Notes: a model not told the origin generated them from the sequence alone. A stretch of DNA of 35,319 nucleotides from Clostridia bacterium (GCA_017522205.1 JAFWZS010000061.1:1-35319); one strand, 5' to 3'. Counted from the stretch's first letter, positions 16,399-24,465 are shown. A program made the numbers and translations.

Positions 16399-17049
16399 TT
16401 ACTCCTTTCGGATAATGTTTTCTCTGCTTTTATAAATATATGATTCGGGTATTACACCACGCACATTTGAAAGGGGATAAACGGTACAGCTTTTTCCGAT
16501 AACTGTACCGGGATTAAGCACGGTATTGCATCCGATTTCCGTATTGTCACCCACAAGAGAACCGAATTTTCTGAGGTTAGTTTTAATCTCTGAAACACCT
16601 TTTACGGTTATGAGTGATTTGTCTGATTTCACGTTTGAGGTGATTGCTCCCGCACCGAAATGCACCTTATATCCCAAAATACTGTCGCCGATATAATTGA
16701 AGTGAGGTACCTGAACCTTATCGAAAAGAATTGAATTCTTTACTTCTGTACTGTTTCCGATTACACAGTCTTCGCCTATCAGCACACTGCCTCTTATGAA
16801 AGCACCGTGGCGTATTTCTGTGTCTCTTCCGATAATGCACGGTCCTTTGATGTGTGCGGTGTCGCTGAGCTTTACACTTTTGTGTACCCACACCTTATCC
16901 CAAAGCTCGGTGTATTCCTCCGACAGCGATTCCGAAAGCTCAATAATCATTTGTGATATTCCGTTAAGAGCCTCCCACCCGTAGGTGAAAGAGGACAGAT
17001 ATTCTTTTGCGAGTGTATGCTCAAGACAAAAAAGTTCATTTATTTTCAA
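16399..17049 (-). CDS. GlmU-acetyltransferase-like left-handed beta-helix protein
   Basis: A 216-residue hexapeptide-repeat protein resembling the acetyltransferase half of GlmU with the uridylyltransferase half missing. About 50 helical residues precede repeats such as GPCIIG, GSVLIG and EDCVIG. The stretch VPHFNYIGDSILG followed by FGAGAITSN matches GlmU's NH-L-x-Y-x-GD and GAGT-ITxN, including the catalytic histidine (here His116). Start: I favour TTG at 17049 because GAGGTGGTTTTC precedes it; the ATG at 17094 lacks a ribosome site and adds a Tyr/Asn-rich stretch. It is translationally coupled to glmM, so acetylation of glucosamine-1-phosphate is plausible. Other acyl acceptors are possible. 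It is often named UDP-GlcNAc pyrophosphorylase, but no nucleotidyltransferase domain is present. Confidence 0.8.
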   Translation of the reverse strand: MKINELFCLEHTLAKEYLSSFTYGWEALNGISQMIIELSESLSEEYTELWDKVWVHKSVKLSDTAHIKGPCIIGRDTEIRHGAFIRGSVLIGEDCVIGNSTEVKNSILFDKVQVPHFNYIGDSILGYKVHFGAGAITSNVKSDKSLITVKGVSEIKTNLRKFGSLVGDNTEIGCNTVLNPGTVIGKSCTVYPLSNVRGVIPESYIYKSRENIIRKE

Positions 17050-17106
17050 GAAAACCACCTCATAATAATATACATTGCTATTATATATTATCATTGGATT
17101 TTTTAT

Positions 17107-17139
17107 ACTAAAAAAGGAACTGCCTTAAGCAATCCCTTT
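17107..17139 (-). terminator. Terminator after the DUF896 gene
   Basis: On the minus strand an 11-bp stem, including two G-T pairs, joins 17129-17139 with 17113-17123. It encloses a short TTAAG loop and runs into a T-rich stretch down to about 17107. It sits 13 bases after the DUF896 stop codon. Confidence 0.65.
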
Positions 17140-17151
17140 ATGAGGTGAGTG

Positions 17152-17364
17152 TTATTTCGTTTTTCTCTGAACCTTTTTCTTGTTGCCTTTTTCGTCAACG
17201 ATATAGGTGTTTTCAAGATGTCCTACAAGGCTTTCTTTGAATGAATCAATGTAAAGTCTGCGAAGAACCTGCTGTTCAGCTCTTTCTTCTTTGGTAAGAC
17301 CTTCGGGTGTCTTAGATTTTCTTGAAAGCTCGTTGATTCTGTCAATCTGTGCCTGAGTTACCAT
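17152..17364 (-). CDS. DUF896 family protein (YnzC-like)
   Basis: A 70-residue basic helical protein of the UPF0291/DUF896 family, widespread in Firmicutes and without a settled function. The recognisable pattern is an N-terminal helical hairpin, RINELSRKSKTPEGLTKEE, followed by RRLYIDSFKESLVGHLENT. The latter matches the family's R-xx-Y-x-xxF-x-x-x-LxxxL core. The ATG at 17364 has GGGAGGAGGAAAAATAAA before it. The longer open frame running back into the preceding gene is rejected. It starts immediately after the stop of the ArsC/Spx-like gene, so the pair forms one unit. Confidence 0.9.
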   Translation of the reverse strand: MVTQAQIDRINELSRKSKTPEGLTKEERAEQQVLRRLYIDSFKESLVGHLENTYIVDEKGNKKKVQRKTK

Positions 17365-17365
17365 T

Positions 17366-17719
17366 TTATTTTTCCTCCTCCCATTTTTTCCATTCGTCAG
17401 GGCAGTAGCCGAGGGTAGCCTTTTTGCCGTTTCGTACAATGGGTGTTTTAAAAAGCTCCTGATTTTCGAGCAGCTTTTCTTCCTTAGCTTCTTCAGATGC
17501 GAGATATTTTATAAAAGAAGATTCATATTTCTTGCTTTTTTCGTTTACAAGGTCGTCAAGCTTCATACCCAGCGCTCTTTTAATACTCTGATATTCGCCC
17601 TTGCTCATTCCGTATTTTGAAAGGTCAACGAACTGAAACCTGATGTTTCTCTCCTTGAAATATCTCTGAGCTTTTTTGGTGTCAAAACACTTTGCCGTAC
17701 CATAAATCTGTATATTCAT
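17366..17719 (-). CDS. ArsC/Spx-family thioredoxin-fold protein
   Basis: A 117-residue member of the arsenate reductase/Spx superfamily. The N-terminus IQIYGTAKCFDTKKAQRYF shows the strand, active-site cysteine (Cys11) and helix of the fold. ELFKTPIVRNGKKATLGY is the cis-proline loop region. Only one cysteine sits at the active site, so it is not a CxxC-type Spx switch, and the residues that would establish arsenate reduction are not clear. It is probably a YffB/MgsR-like protein of unknown substrate. The ATG at 17719 has TAAGGAGCAGACA upstream. A TTTACA-17-TAAAAT promoter lies at 17748-17776 on this strand. Confidence 0.85.
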   Translation of the reverse strand: MNIQIYGTAKCFDTKKAQRYFKERNIRFQFVDLSKYGMSKGEYQSIKRALGMKLDDLVNEKSKKYESSFIKYLASEEAKEEKLLENQELFKTPIVRNGKKATLGYCPDEWKKWEEEK

Positions 17720-17747
17720 TGTCTGCTCCTTAAAATTTGTCATTAGT

Positions 17748-17776
17748 ATTTTAGAGTATATTACGAATTTTGTAAA
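17748..17776 (-). promoter_or_regulatory. Promoter of the ArsC/Spx-like and DUF896 genes
   Basis: Minus strand: TTTACA (17771-17776), 17 bases, TAAAAT (17748-17753), about 29 bases before the ATG. It lies back to back with the candidate thiN promoter. Confidence 0.5.
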
Positions 17777-17794
17777 TAGATTTTGGAAAAATAA

Positions 17795-17823
17795 TTGAAA
17801 TAGAAGCCAATTTATGATAGTAT
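17795..17823 (+). promoter_or_regulatory. Candidate promoter of the thiamine pyrophosphokinase gene
   Basis: TTGAAA (17795-17800), 17 bases, TAGTAT (17818-17823), with the ATG at 17852. The -10 box is imperfect. No TPP riboswitch fits in the short leader. Confidence 0.4.
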
Positions 17824-17851
17824 TCTTTCAGAATAATCAGAAGGTGATAGA

Positions 17852-18472
17852 ATGAACAACATTTGTTATATTATCGGTGCAGGTGATATCTATACCAAAA
17901 GCAGAATAAAAGCAGAGGCTGATGATTATATTATCTGTGCTGACGGCGGTTATGCACACAGGGTGCTTCTCGGCAGAGAGCCTGACCTTGTTGTAGGCGA
18001 TTTTGACTCCTACGGTGCTATTCCCGAGCATCAGAATAAAATTGTAGCACCGAGAGAAAAAGACGAGACAGATATGCTCCTTGCAGTAAACGAGGGTCTG
18101 AAAAAGGGATATAAGAGATTTGTAATTTTTGGTGCTCTCGGGGGCTCCCGCTTTGAACATTCCGTTGCAAATGTACAGCTCCTTGCATATATCTGTAATG
18201 AAGGCGGCAGAGGTACACTCATACACAAGGGAAAGCTTCTCACTGCATTCAGAAACGGTGAAATAAAGTTTACTGATGAGAAAAAGGGCTATGTATCCGT
18301 GTTTTCTCTCTGCGACGAGAGCCGTGGGGTGAATATAAACAATCTCAAGTATGAGGTAAGTGATTTCACGCTCAAAGCCAGTATGCCAATAGGTATCAGT
18401 AATGAATTTATAGGAAAAGAAAGCTCTGTTTCCGTAAAGGACGGAATACTTCTCGTAGTTTACGATATATAA
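17852..18472 (+). CDS. thiN: Thiamine pyrophosphokinase
   Basis: Transfers pyrophosphate from ATP to thiamine, making thiamine diphosphate in one step. The 206-residue product has the TPK catalytic-domain motifs in order: CADGGYAHRVL around residue 31, VGDFDS at 48-53, EKDETDMLLAV from 69, and GALGGSRFEHSVAN from 94. The last is the GGR-x-DH-type site, here with FEH in place of the common xDH. The C-terminal half is the beta-sandwich thiamine-binding domain. The ATG follows AGAAGGTGATAGA. It stands alone between two oppositely oriented units and ends in a strong terminator. Neighbours give no thiamine context. Confidence 0.92.
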   Translation: MNNICYIIGAGDIYTKSRIKAEADDYIICADGGYAHRVLLGREPDLVVGDFDSYGAIPEHQNKIVAPREKDETDMLLAVNEGLKKGYKRFVIFGALGGSRFEHSVANVQLLAYICNEGGRGTLIHKGKLLTAFRNGEIKFTDEKKGYVSVFSLCDESRGVNINNLKYEVSDFTLKASMPIGISNEFIGKESSVSVKDGILLVVYDI

Positions 18473-18478
18473 GCTTAA

Positions 18479-18517
18479 CCCCGACAGTCATTTTCGAACT
18501 GTCGGGGAGTTTTATTT
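18479..18517 (+). terminator. Terminator after thiN, probably bidirectional
   Basis: A perfect 10-bp GC-rich stem CCCCGACAGT (18479-18488 with 18498-18507), a 9-base loop, then AGTTTTATTTT. It lies in the 48-base gap between convergent thiN and the GH31 gene and so can serve both. Confidence 0.85.
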
Positions 18518-18520
18518 TGA

Positions 18521-20935
18521 TTATTGCATTTCTACAACTTCCTTGATAGGTCCGTAGAAGCATTCATCGCATTGAGGAATGTTTCCGTCAACTCTCTTGA
18601 GGTATGATGTAAATCTGAGAGCCTTCATAGTCACATCCATCTGATATTTTGTAACAAGCTCAATAACAAGGTCTTTCTTGGGTCTGTTTACTCTTGCGGT
18701 AATGTCAGCCATAAGGATTTCAACCTTGCTCTTGGGTGTAATACCCTTGAGAGTTACAGTTGTCTTGCCCTTATAAGACTTGATGTCAGCGTTTGCCTCC
18801 TTACCGTTTACAAGAATCTCGATATTCTTTGCTTCGGCAACGTCTTCAAAAACGAGAGTATAGTTTCTTCTCTGAGGAATGGAGCTGCAGTTGCCTTCTG
18901 CAGGTGAGATAAGGAAAGAGAGATTTCCGTCAGCTTCCGTTACGGTGTACTTCGTAATTGCGAAGTTACCGTTTTTGTATTCGTTGGTTTCACCGTCGTC
19001 TTCATAAAGCTCGAAGGTGTTGTTACCTCTGAAAATTCTCACGGTCATATCCTTGGGATTCTTCCAGTTATTGTTTTTGTCGTCAGAGGACATAGGAATA
19101 ATTGCACCCTCTTTTGCAAGAACGGGAATGCTTTCAAGTCCGCGGTACATCTTGATCATTCTGCCGCCGTCATAAATTGCGCCTGTGTAAATGTCAGTCC
19201 ATCTGCCCTCGGGAAGCCATACATCAACTGCACCGAGATAGGTTTTCTGATTCATTCTTGATGTGATGGGTGCAACCATGAGCTCTGAGCCGAAGAAGTA
19301 CTGATTCTTAACATTGTAAGCTTCTTCGTTTTCGGGATAAGCATAGTACATAGGCTCACAGAGAGCAAGTGACTTCTCGTGAGTACGGTAGTTCATTGAG
19401 TAAAGATAGGGGAGAAGAGCGTGTCTTTCACGCAGACAGTTTACTGCAACAGTCTCACTCTGAAGATTATGCTTCCAAGGCTCTTTACCCATAAATTCGT
19501 TGCTTGTGGAGTGCAGACGCATAATCGGGCTGTAAAGTCCGTACTGTACCCAACGTGCATAAAGCTCGTCATCCTTGCTCTGCATCATGTGACCGCCAAT
19601 GTCGTGGCTCCACCATGTATAGCCGATATTTGTTGCTGTGTTGGTAAAATAAGGCTGGAAATCAAGTGACTCCCAAGTGATATGAGTGTCGCCTGAGAAA
19701 CCGAGAGGATATCTGTGAGAGCCTACACCTGCATAACGGGAAAGAATGAGCGGACGCTTAGTGTCTCTTTCGTTTGCAAGGGTGTGGTAGTGGTTGAGTG
19801 CCCAGAGAGGATCAAGATTTTTGACTTTTGTTTTGGTACCTTGCTGCCAGTCAATCCACCAGAAGTCAACGCCTTCGTTTTCATAAGGCTTATGAAGAAT
19901 ATTGAAATAAGCGTCAACAAACTGCGGATCTGTAATATCAAAGTTTACTCTCTGCTTTGTTGATGGGTCAATGTTCATGGCTCTTGCCATTTCTTCATAC
20001 ATATCGTCGAAGAAACGCACACCCTGAGCAGGATGAAGGTTGAGAGTTACCTTGAAGTTCTTATCCTGTAGCTCCTTGAGGAAAGCTCTGTAATCGGGGA
20101 AAAGCTCAGTATTCCAGCTGTAGCCTGTCCAGCCGTCACCCTGGAAAATATTGTCAGCCTTAAAGGGATTCAGCACAAACTTGCTGCCGCTTTTGCCAAA
20201 ACGTTTTTTTACATCAACCCAGTGCCAGTCCATATCAACCGTTGCAATAGTGATGGGAATTTCTCTGTCAATAAATTCATCCATAAGTGAAAGATATTCT
20301 TCCTGAGTGTAGGCTTTATATCTGCTCCACCAGTTGCCGAGACAATACCTCGGCACAAGAGGCACCTTTCCGCAAAGCTTGAAAAAGTCAGAGAGACAAG
20401 CTCTGTAATCGTGGTTATATGCAAAGTAGTATTCGTCCTTTTCAGTCTTTCTGCGTTCACCGATTGTGCCGTCTGTGTTGAGAATCAGACTTACGGTGTC
20501 GTCAACAACGGCAACACCGTTTCTTGACATAACACCGTCACCCAGCTTTACTGAACCGTTAACCTGGTCAAGTGTGCGGTATGTACCCTTAAGGTTGCCG
20601 GATTTAAATTCAGTAAGACTTTTGCCGTCTTTAAGAGAAATACCAATCATCTTGTGAACGTTTACGTCATATTTGAAAATGGTTTTCGTTGTAATGATGA
20701 TTACAGTATTACCGTCTTCAACAATCTTAAAAGCAGGCTCAGCAAAATTTCTGCATATAACGGTCTGGGTAGGCTCATCTGTGAATTTAAGGTCTTTGTC
20801 TACTTCCACACGCAGAAGTCTGTCTGTAATAAGCGAAAAACGCACATCTCTTCTTATAAAAGTGAATCTGCCGTTGGTTTTACTGTCGCTTTTCCATGAA
20901 AATGTCTTTACAAAATATTCTGACGGTTTTGCCAT
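18521..20935 (-). CDS. GH31 alpha-glucosidase
   Basis: Retaining alpha-glucosidase/alpha-xylosidase family enzyme, 804 residues, cytoplasmic with no signal peptide. An N-terminal beta-sandwich runs to about 240. The barrel then carries nucleophile Asp362 in FWWIDWQQG and acid/base Asp416 in GFSGDTHITW, with RYAGVGSHRYPLGFSGD preceding it. After the barrel come proximal and distal beta domains (ELYEDDGETNEYKNG). A tail of about 60 residues (DITARVNRPKKDLVIE onwards) follows that I do not recognise. The start is the ATG at 20935 behind AAAGGAGATTGAAGAA; a longer open frame reaching 21181 is hydrophobic noise across the promoter. It is divergent from a sugar symporter gene. The exact linkage specificity is not readable. 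Confidence 0.92.
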   Translation of the reverse strand: MAKPSEYFVKTFSWKSDSKTNGRFTFIRRDVRFSLITDRLLRVEVDKDLKFTDEPTQTVICRNFAEPAFKIVEDGNTVIIITTKTIFKYDVNVHKMIGISLKDGKSLTEFKSGNLKGTYRTLDQVNGSVKLGDGVMSRNGVAVVDDTVSLILNTDGTIGERRKTEKDEYYFAYNHDYRACLSDFFKLCGKVPLVPRYCLGNWWSRYKAYTQEEYLSLMDEFIDREIPITIATVDMDWHWVDVKKRFGKSGSKFVLNPFKADNIFQGDGWTGYSWNTELFPDYRAFLKELQDKNFKVTLNLHPAQGVRFFDDMYEEMARAMNIDPSTKQRVNFDITDPQFVDAYFNILHKPYENEGVDFWWIDWQQGTKTKVKNLDPLWALNHYHTLANERDTKRPLILSRYAGVGSHRYPLGFSGDTHITWESLDFQPYFTNTATNIGYTWWSHDIGGHMMQSKDDELYARWVQYGLYSPIMRLHSTSNEFMGKEPWKHNLQSETVAVNCLRERHALLPYLYSMNYRTHEKSLALCEPMYYAYPENEEAYNVKNQYFFGSELMVAPITSRMNQKTYLGAVDVWLPEGRWTDIYTGAIYDGGRMIKMYRGLESIPVLAKEGAIIPMSSDDKNNNWKNPKDMTVRIFRGNNTFELYEDDGETNEYKNGNFAITKYTVTEADGNLSFLISPAEGNCSSIPQRRNYTLVFEDVAEAKNIEILVNGKEANADIKSYKGKTTVTLKGITPKSKVEILMADITARVNRPKKDLVIELVTKYQMDVTMKALRFTSYLKRVDGNIPQCDECFYGPIKEVVEMQ

Positions 20936-20971
20936 TTCTTCAATCTCCTTTGAATATATTGATTTAGAATT

Positions 20972-21000
20972 ATCATACTCGAAAGCCCTGTTTTTTTCAA
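20972..21000 (-). promoter_or_regulatory. Promoter of the GH31 gene
   Basis: Minus strand: TTGAAA (20995-21000), 17 bases, TATGAT (20972-20977), about 37 bases before the ATG. The 220-base divergent region also serves the symporter gene. That side shows a TAAAAT -10-like box at 21106-21111 but no convincing -35. I saw no clear catabolite-repression site. Confidence 0.55.
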
Positions 21001-21155
21001 CAAAAAGAATCAGTTTCGGCAAAAAGCACAAAAACAGACCATATTTTTCTACATCCGACAAAGAAGTCTTCATTAAAATTAATAGCAAAAGTGTAAAAAA
21101 TGTGATAAAATAATTGATGATATTTAAACTGATTTTTAACTTTAGGAGGTCTAAA

Positions 21156-22661
21156 ATGGAAAAAAAGAAGTATGTACCCAAAAAAGAACTGACAGCCTTT
21201 TGTGTTGCCGGTATGGGTCAGGGTATGATATATGCCCTTATGTCAAGCTATATCAGTGACTACTATCTGAACGTGCTTCAGCTTACACCTATGTTCGTGC
21301 TTCTGCTTATGCTCTTTGCAAGAATATGGGATGCTATCAACGACCCTCTTATGGGTATGATAGTTGACAGAAGTAATCTTAAAAGCGGAAAAATGATACC
21401 GTTTATCCGTTTTGCTCTTATTCCCGTTGCTATTATCACATTTCTTATGTATCTGAGCCCTGATCTCGGAAAAACCGAGCTTATGGTTTACTCTGCAATC
21501 GTTTATGTTGCATGGGGTATGATTTATACAGTTGGTGACGTATCATTCTGGGGCATTCCGAATGTTATTACACCCGATTCTGAGGAGAGAAGCTCAGTAA
21601 TTTCAATCAGTAAGATTTTCAACAGCATCGGCTCAGCAGTTCCCGAGGTGCTTTTCCTCGTTGTTGGTCTTATTATGGCTGCATGGGTTAAGGCTCAGGA
21701 AGTAACTCCCGATCCTCTTACAGTACAGAAGAAAAAGTACCTTGTAATGGCTGTTGTAACAGTTGGTCTCGGTACAATTCTTTACTCCTTCGTATGCACA
21801 GGCGTAAAAGAAAGAGTTAAAATGCCCTCGCATAAGCGTCAGCCCGGTGAGCCTTCACAGCTTGCACGTATATTCAAGTGCAAGCCTCTTGTGCTCGTTC
21901 TTCTTATGGGTGTTCTTTCGAGCGGACGTTATATGGTTTCAGCAGCTGCAATTCACGTTGCACGTTATTCATTCTACATAGGTCCCGACCTTGCAACTCT
22001 TGCAACAGAAGCAGAAAGAATTGCTGCTATTGAATCAAGTATTTCAACGGTTAAAACCGTATTCCAGATAAGCTCAATCGTAGGTCTTTTCGGTGCAACA
22101 CTTCTTATGCCCAAGCTTATGAAGAAAATCGACTACAAGAAGCTTGTTATCGTAAGCTGCCTTGCAGGCTTCGCTGCAAGCATTGTAACAACAATTGTAG
22201 GCTGGTTTACAATGAACCTTTATGCTTGCATTCCTTTCATCATTATTTCATGTATCCCTCTCGGCGTTATCAATACAGTTTGCTTTGCAATGATTTGTGA
22301 CTGTCTTGACTATATGGAGCTTACAACGGGCTTCCGTGACAACGCTCTCGGTGCTGCCTGTCAGGGCTTCATCAATAAAATCGGTAATGCCTTTGCAACC
22401 TCAGGCATCGTAATTATGTACATGGCAATCGGTCTTGAGCCTTCACAGATGCTTTCATCCACAGCAGTTGTATCTGCTCTTGAAATGCCTGAAAATCTTC
22501 GATTTGCAATGTTCTCTCTCGTGTCAATAGTTCCCGGTATCAGTATGCTTCTCTGTGCAATTCCCATGTTCTTCTATAAGATTGCAGGTAAAGAAAAGCA
22601 GAGAATCGTCAGCGAACTTGCAGAGAAGAGAGAAGAAAGAGGCATTGTAATCGACGCCTGA
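21156..22661 (+). CDS. GPH-family sugar:cation symporter (MFS superfamily)
   Basis: A polytopic inner-membrane protein of 501 residues with about 12 predicted helices, in the glycoside-pentoside-hexuronide (MelB-like) family. The hallmark loop between helices 2 and 3 is present as AINDPLMGMIVDRSNLKSGK, matching the NDPxxGxxxDRxxxxxGK pattern that in MelB lies by the cation site. A later segment CDCLDYMELTTGFRDNALG matches the second-half signature of the family. The ATG at 21156 has TTTAGGAGGTCTAAA before it. It is divergent from the GH31 glucosidase, which suggests the imported sugar is an alpha-glucoside or similar oligosaccharide cleaved inside the cell. This substrate is inferred. Confidence 0.9.
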   Translation: MEKKKYVPKKELTAFCVAGMGQGMIYALMSSYISDYYLNVLQLTPMFVLLLMLFARIWDAINDPLMGMIVDRSNLKSGKMIPFIRFALIPVAIITFLMYLSPDLGKTELMVYSAIVYVAWGMIYTVGDVSFWGIPNVITPDSEERSSVISISKIFNSIGSAVPEVLFLVVGLIMAAWVKAQEVTPDPLTVQKKKYLVMAVVTVGLGTILYSFVCTGVKERVKMPSHKRQPGEPSQLARIFKCKPLVLVLLMGVLSSGRYMVSAAAIHVARYSFYIGPDLATLATEAERIAAIESSISTVKTVFQISSIVGLFGATLLMPKLMKKIDYKKLVIVSCLAGFAASIVTTIVGWFTMNLYACIPFIIISCIPLGVINTVCFAMICDCLDYMELTTGFRDNALGAACQGFINKIGNAFATSGIVIMYMAIGLEPSQMLSSTAVVSALEMPENLRFAMFSLVSIVPGISMLLCAIPMFFYKIAGKEKQRIVSELAEKREERGIVIDA

Positions 22662-22709
22662 AAAGAAGTAAAAAATAAAATGGAAATATAAAAATAAGGA
22701 GAGATAAAA

Positions 22710-23420
22710 ATGTTACCGACAAATATGATAATTACTGTAGTAATTGGTGCAATTCTTTTGCTTACATACATTCTCGTATGCTGCAGAAAAAGAAATGTTC
22801 TCGGTCTTGAAGTAAAAAGCCTTGTAAGTGTAGTTTATATTTCGACTGCTGCACTGGCTGTATTCAACAGACCTGAAAACTGTATGTTCGGTCTGCCTGT
22901 TGTAATAGGTGGTGTTATGGGGCTTCTCGGTGATGTTTATCTTGACCAGAAGTGGATTCACCTTAACCACAAAGACAAATACCTTACATTAGGCTTCCTT
23001 AACTTCGGAATAGGACACTTCTTCTACATTTTTGCAGTTGCCAAAAACGCTGAGTTCGCTCTGAAAGATTTCATTATCCCCATTGTTGCGGCAATTGTAA
23101 TTCCCGTGTTCAATGAAATTCTTTCCAAGCCCCTCAAGCAGGATTTCGGAAAGTTCAGATGGATTGTTTTCGCATACGGTGCAGTGCTTTCATTTATGAT
23201 GGGCACAGCAGTTTCAGCTTTTATCAAGACAGGCGAAACCGCACATCTGATTTTCGCAATTGCAGGAGCTTCATTCCTTGTTTCAGATATCGTTCTTTCA
23301 GCGATATACTTTACACCTGACAACAGGAAGGTTACCGTGGGCAGATTTGTCATAAATATTGTTACATATTATATTGCCCAGTACCTTATTGCGGTTTCAC
23401 CCTATTTCATCGAAGCATAA
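22710..23420 (+). CDS. YhhN-family membrane protein (lysoplasmalogenase-like)
   Basis: A 236-residue protein made almost wholly of about eight hydrophobic helices, resembling the YhhN/TMEM86 family whose animal members hydrolyse the vinyl-ether bond of lysoplasmalogens. Family-like features are GLLGDVYL in the first half and FAIAGASFLVSDIVLSAIYF towards the end, with the two conserved Asp residues (GD and SD). Clostridia make plasmalogens, so the activity is plausible but untested. The ATG follows AAGGAGAGATAAAA. It is 48 bases downstream of the symporter gene without a terminator, so probably co-transcribed with it. The functional link to sugar uptake is unclear. Confidence 0.78.
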   Translation: MLPTNMIITVVIGAILLLTYILVCCRKRNVLGLEVKSLVSVVYISTAALAVFNRPENCMFGLPVVIGGVMGLLGDVYLDQKWIHLNHKDKYLTLGFLNFGIGHFFYIFAVAKNAEFALKDFIIPIVAAIVIPVFNEILSKPLKQDFGKFRWIVFAYGAVLSFMMGTAVSAFIKTGETAHLIFAIAGASFLVSDIVLSAIYFTPDNRKVTVGRFVINIVTYYIAQYLIAVSPYFIEA

Positions 23421-23426
23421 AGAATT

Positions 23427-23460
23427 ACGGCTGTCGCTTTCTTCTGCGACAGCCGTTTTA
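23427..23460 (+). terminator. Terminator between the YhhN gene and ispE
   Basis: A perfect 11-bp stem ACGGCTGTCGC (23427-23437 with 23446-23456), an 8-base loop and TTTTA. The convergent ispE gene ends 14 bases further on, so this hairpin may end both transcripts. Confidence 0.85.
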
Positions 23461-23474
23461 ATATTAAGTTGAAT

Positions 23475-24344
23475 TTAAATGATTTCACAACCCTTATTTA
23501 CGAAGGAACAAAGGTGGGCATTGTCAAAACGTTCTTTCATTTCAGCAATGCAGTTCTGAGCATCAAAAGCATTATTAAAAATACCGAAAACGCTGGGACC
23601 GCTTCCGCTCATACATGAGGTAACGGCATTGTTTTCTCTCATTATGCCTTTGATTACCACTCTGTCGGTTACGTCAATGAATTGCTCAAAAACGTTGCCG
23701 ATACATCTGAGGTAAGCATCTCTGTCTTTTGTGCAGATTCCTGCAAGCATCTCTCTTGTGTCAAGGTGACGTACTCTCTCAGTCTTATCAAAAGCAGAGT
23801 AAGCAGCACCTGTTGAAACATCCTGATCGGGCTTTACAATGATAACATAATCTTCGCTTAAATCGGGGAGATGTGAAAGCACCGTACCCGTATACTGAGC
23901 GAGCATTGTACCGCCGAGAATACAGAAGGGAACATCTGAGCCGACTTTTGAGCCGAGTTCAATAAGCTCCTTTTCGCTGAGGTTTGTTTCAAAAAGCTTG
24001 TTGAGGGCAGTTATAACACCAGCCGCATCGGCACTCCCGCCTGCAAGACCTGCTGCGTGAGGAATATTTTTGATTATGTCTATTTCAATTCCGCAGTTTT
24101 CTTTACCTGAATAATCGAAAAATGCCTTTGCGGCCTTATAAGCAATATTGCCTTCGCCAAGGGGAATTGACGGCACATCGCAGGTGACTTTAATGCCTTT
24201 GCCGGCTGTTTTTTTTACGGTAACTGTGTCGTAAATACCAACAGACTGCATAACCATAAACAAATCATGGTAACCGTTCGGTAGCGTTGAAAGAATGTCC
24301 AGCATAAGGTTTATTTTTGCGTATGCTTTTACGGTGACGGTCAT
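23475..24344 (-). CDS. ispE: 4-diphosphocytidyl-2-C-methyl-D-erythritol kinase
   Basis: Phosphorylates CDP-methylerythritol in the non-mevalonate isoprenoid pathway. The 289-residue GHMP kinase begins VKAYAKINLMLDILSTLPNG, the IspE signature with the catalytic lysine region. The ATP-binding glycine loop is PHAAGLAGGSADAAG. The C-terminal GHMP motif is SCMSGSGPSVFGIF. The ATG at 24344 has GTGAGGAAATTAGCT upstream; an in-frame TTG further up is disregarded. It is a single-gene unit with its own TTGATA-17-TATAAT promoter and ends at a hairpin shared with the convergent YhhN gene. Confidence 0.95.
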   Translation of the reverse strand: MTVTVKAYAKINLMLDILSTLPNGYHDLFMVMQSVGIYDTVTVKKTAGKGIKVTCDVPSIPLGEGNIAYKAAKAFFDYSGKENCGIEIDIIKNIPHAAGLAGGSADAAGVITALNKLFETNLSEKELIELGSKVGSDVPFCILGGTMLAQYTGTVLSHLPDLSEDYVIIVKPDQDVSTGAAYSAFDKTERVRHLDTREMLAGICTKDRDAYLRCIGNVFEQFIDVTDRVVIKGIMRENNAVTSCMSGSGPSVFGIFNNAFDAQNCIAEMKERFDNAHLCSFVNKGCEII

Positions 24345-24382
24345 AGCTAATTTCCTCACATTCAAAGTATAATATATAAATT

Positions 24383-24411
24383 ATTATAAATGAAATATCG
24401 AATAATATCAA
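24383..24411 (-). promoter_or_regulatory. Promoter of ispE
   Basis: Minus strand: TTGATA (24406-24411), exactly 17 bases, TATAAT (24383-24388), about 39 bases before the ATG. The surrounding 24345-24465 stretch is very AT-rich and holds nothing else I can name. Confidence 0.65.
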
Positions 24412-24465
24412 CACAAAAAACTAAAAAATATATTGTTAAAAATATATGAATTATACCTTTTGATC

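Noticed and set aside
16399..17049. Full UDP-N-acetylglucosamine pyrophosphorylase (GlmU) label
   Set aside because: No nucleotidyltransferase domain is present; only the acetyltransferase-like beta-helix is seen.
17824..17851. TPP riboswitch before the thiamine pyrophosphokinase gene
   Set aside because: Only about 30 bases separate the -10 box from the start codon, and no THI-box sequence is visible.
20936..21181. N-terminal extension of the GH31 frame encoding hydrophobic residues that could look like a signal or anchor
   Set aside because: It spans a TTGAAA-17-TATGAT promoter, the strong ribosome site is at 20935, and the family start lies just after that ATG.
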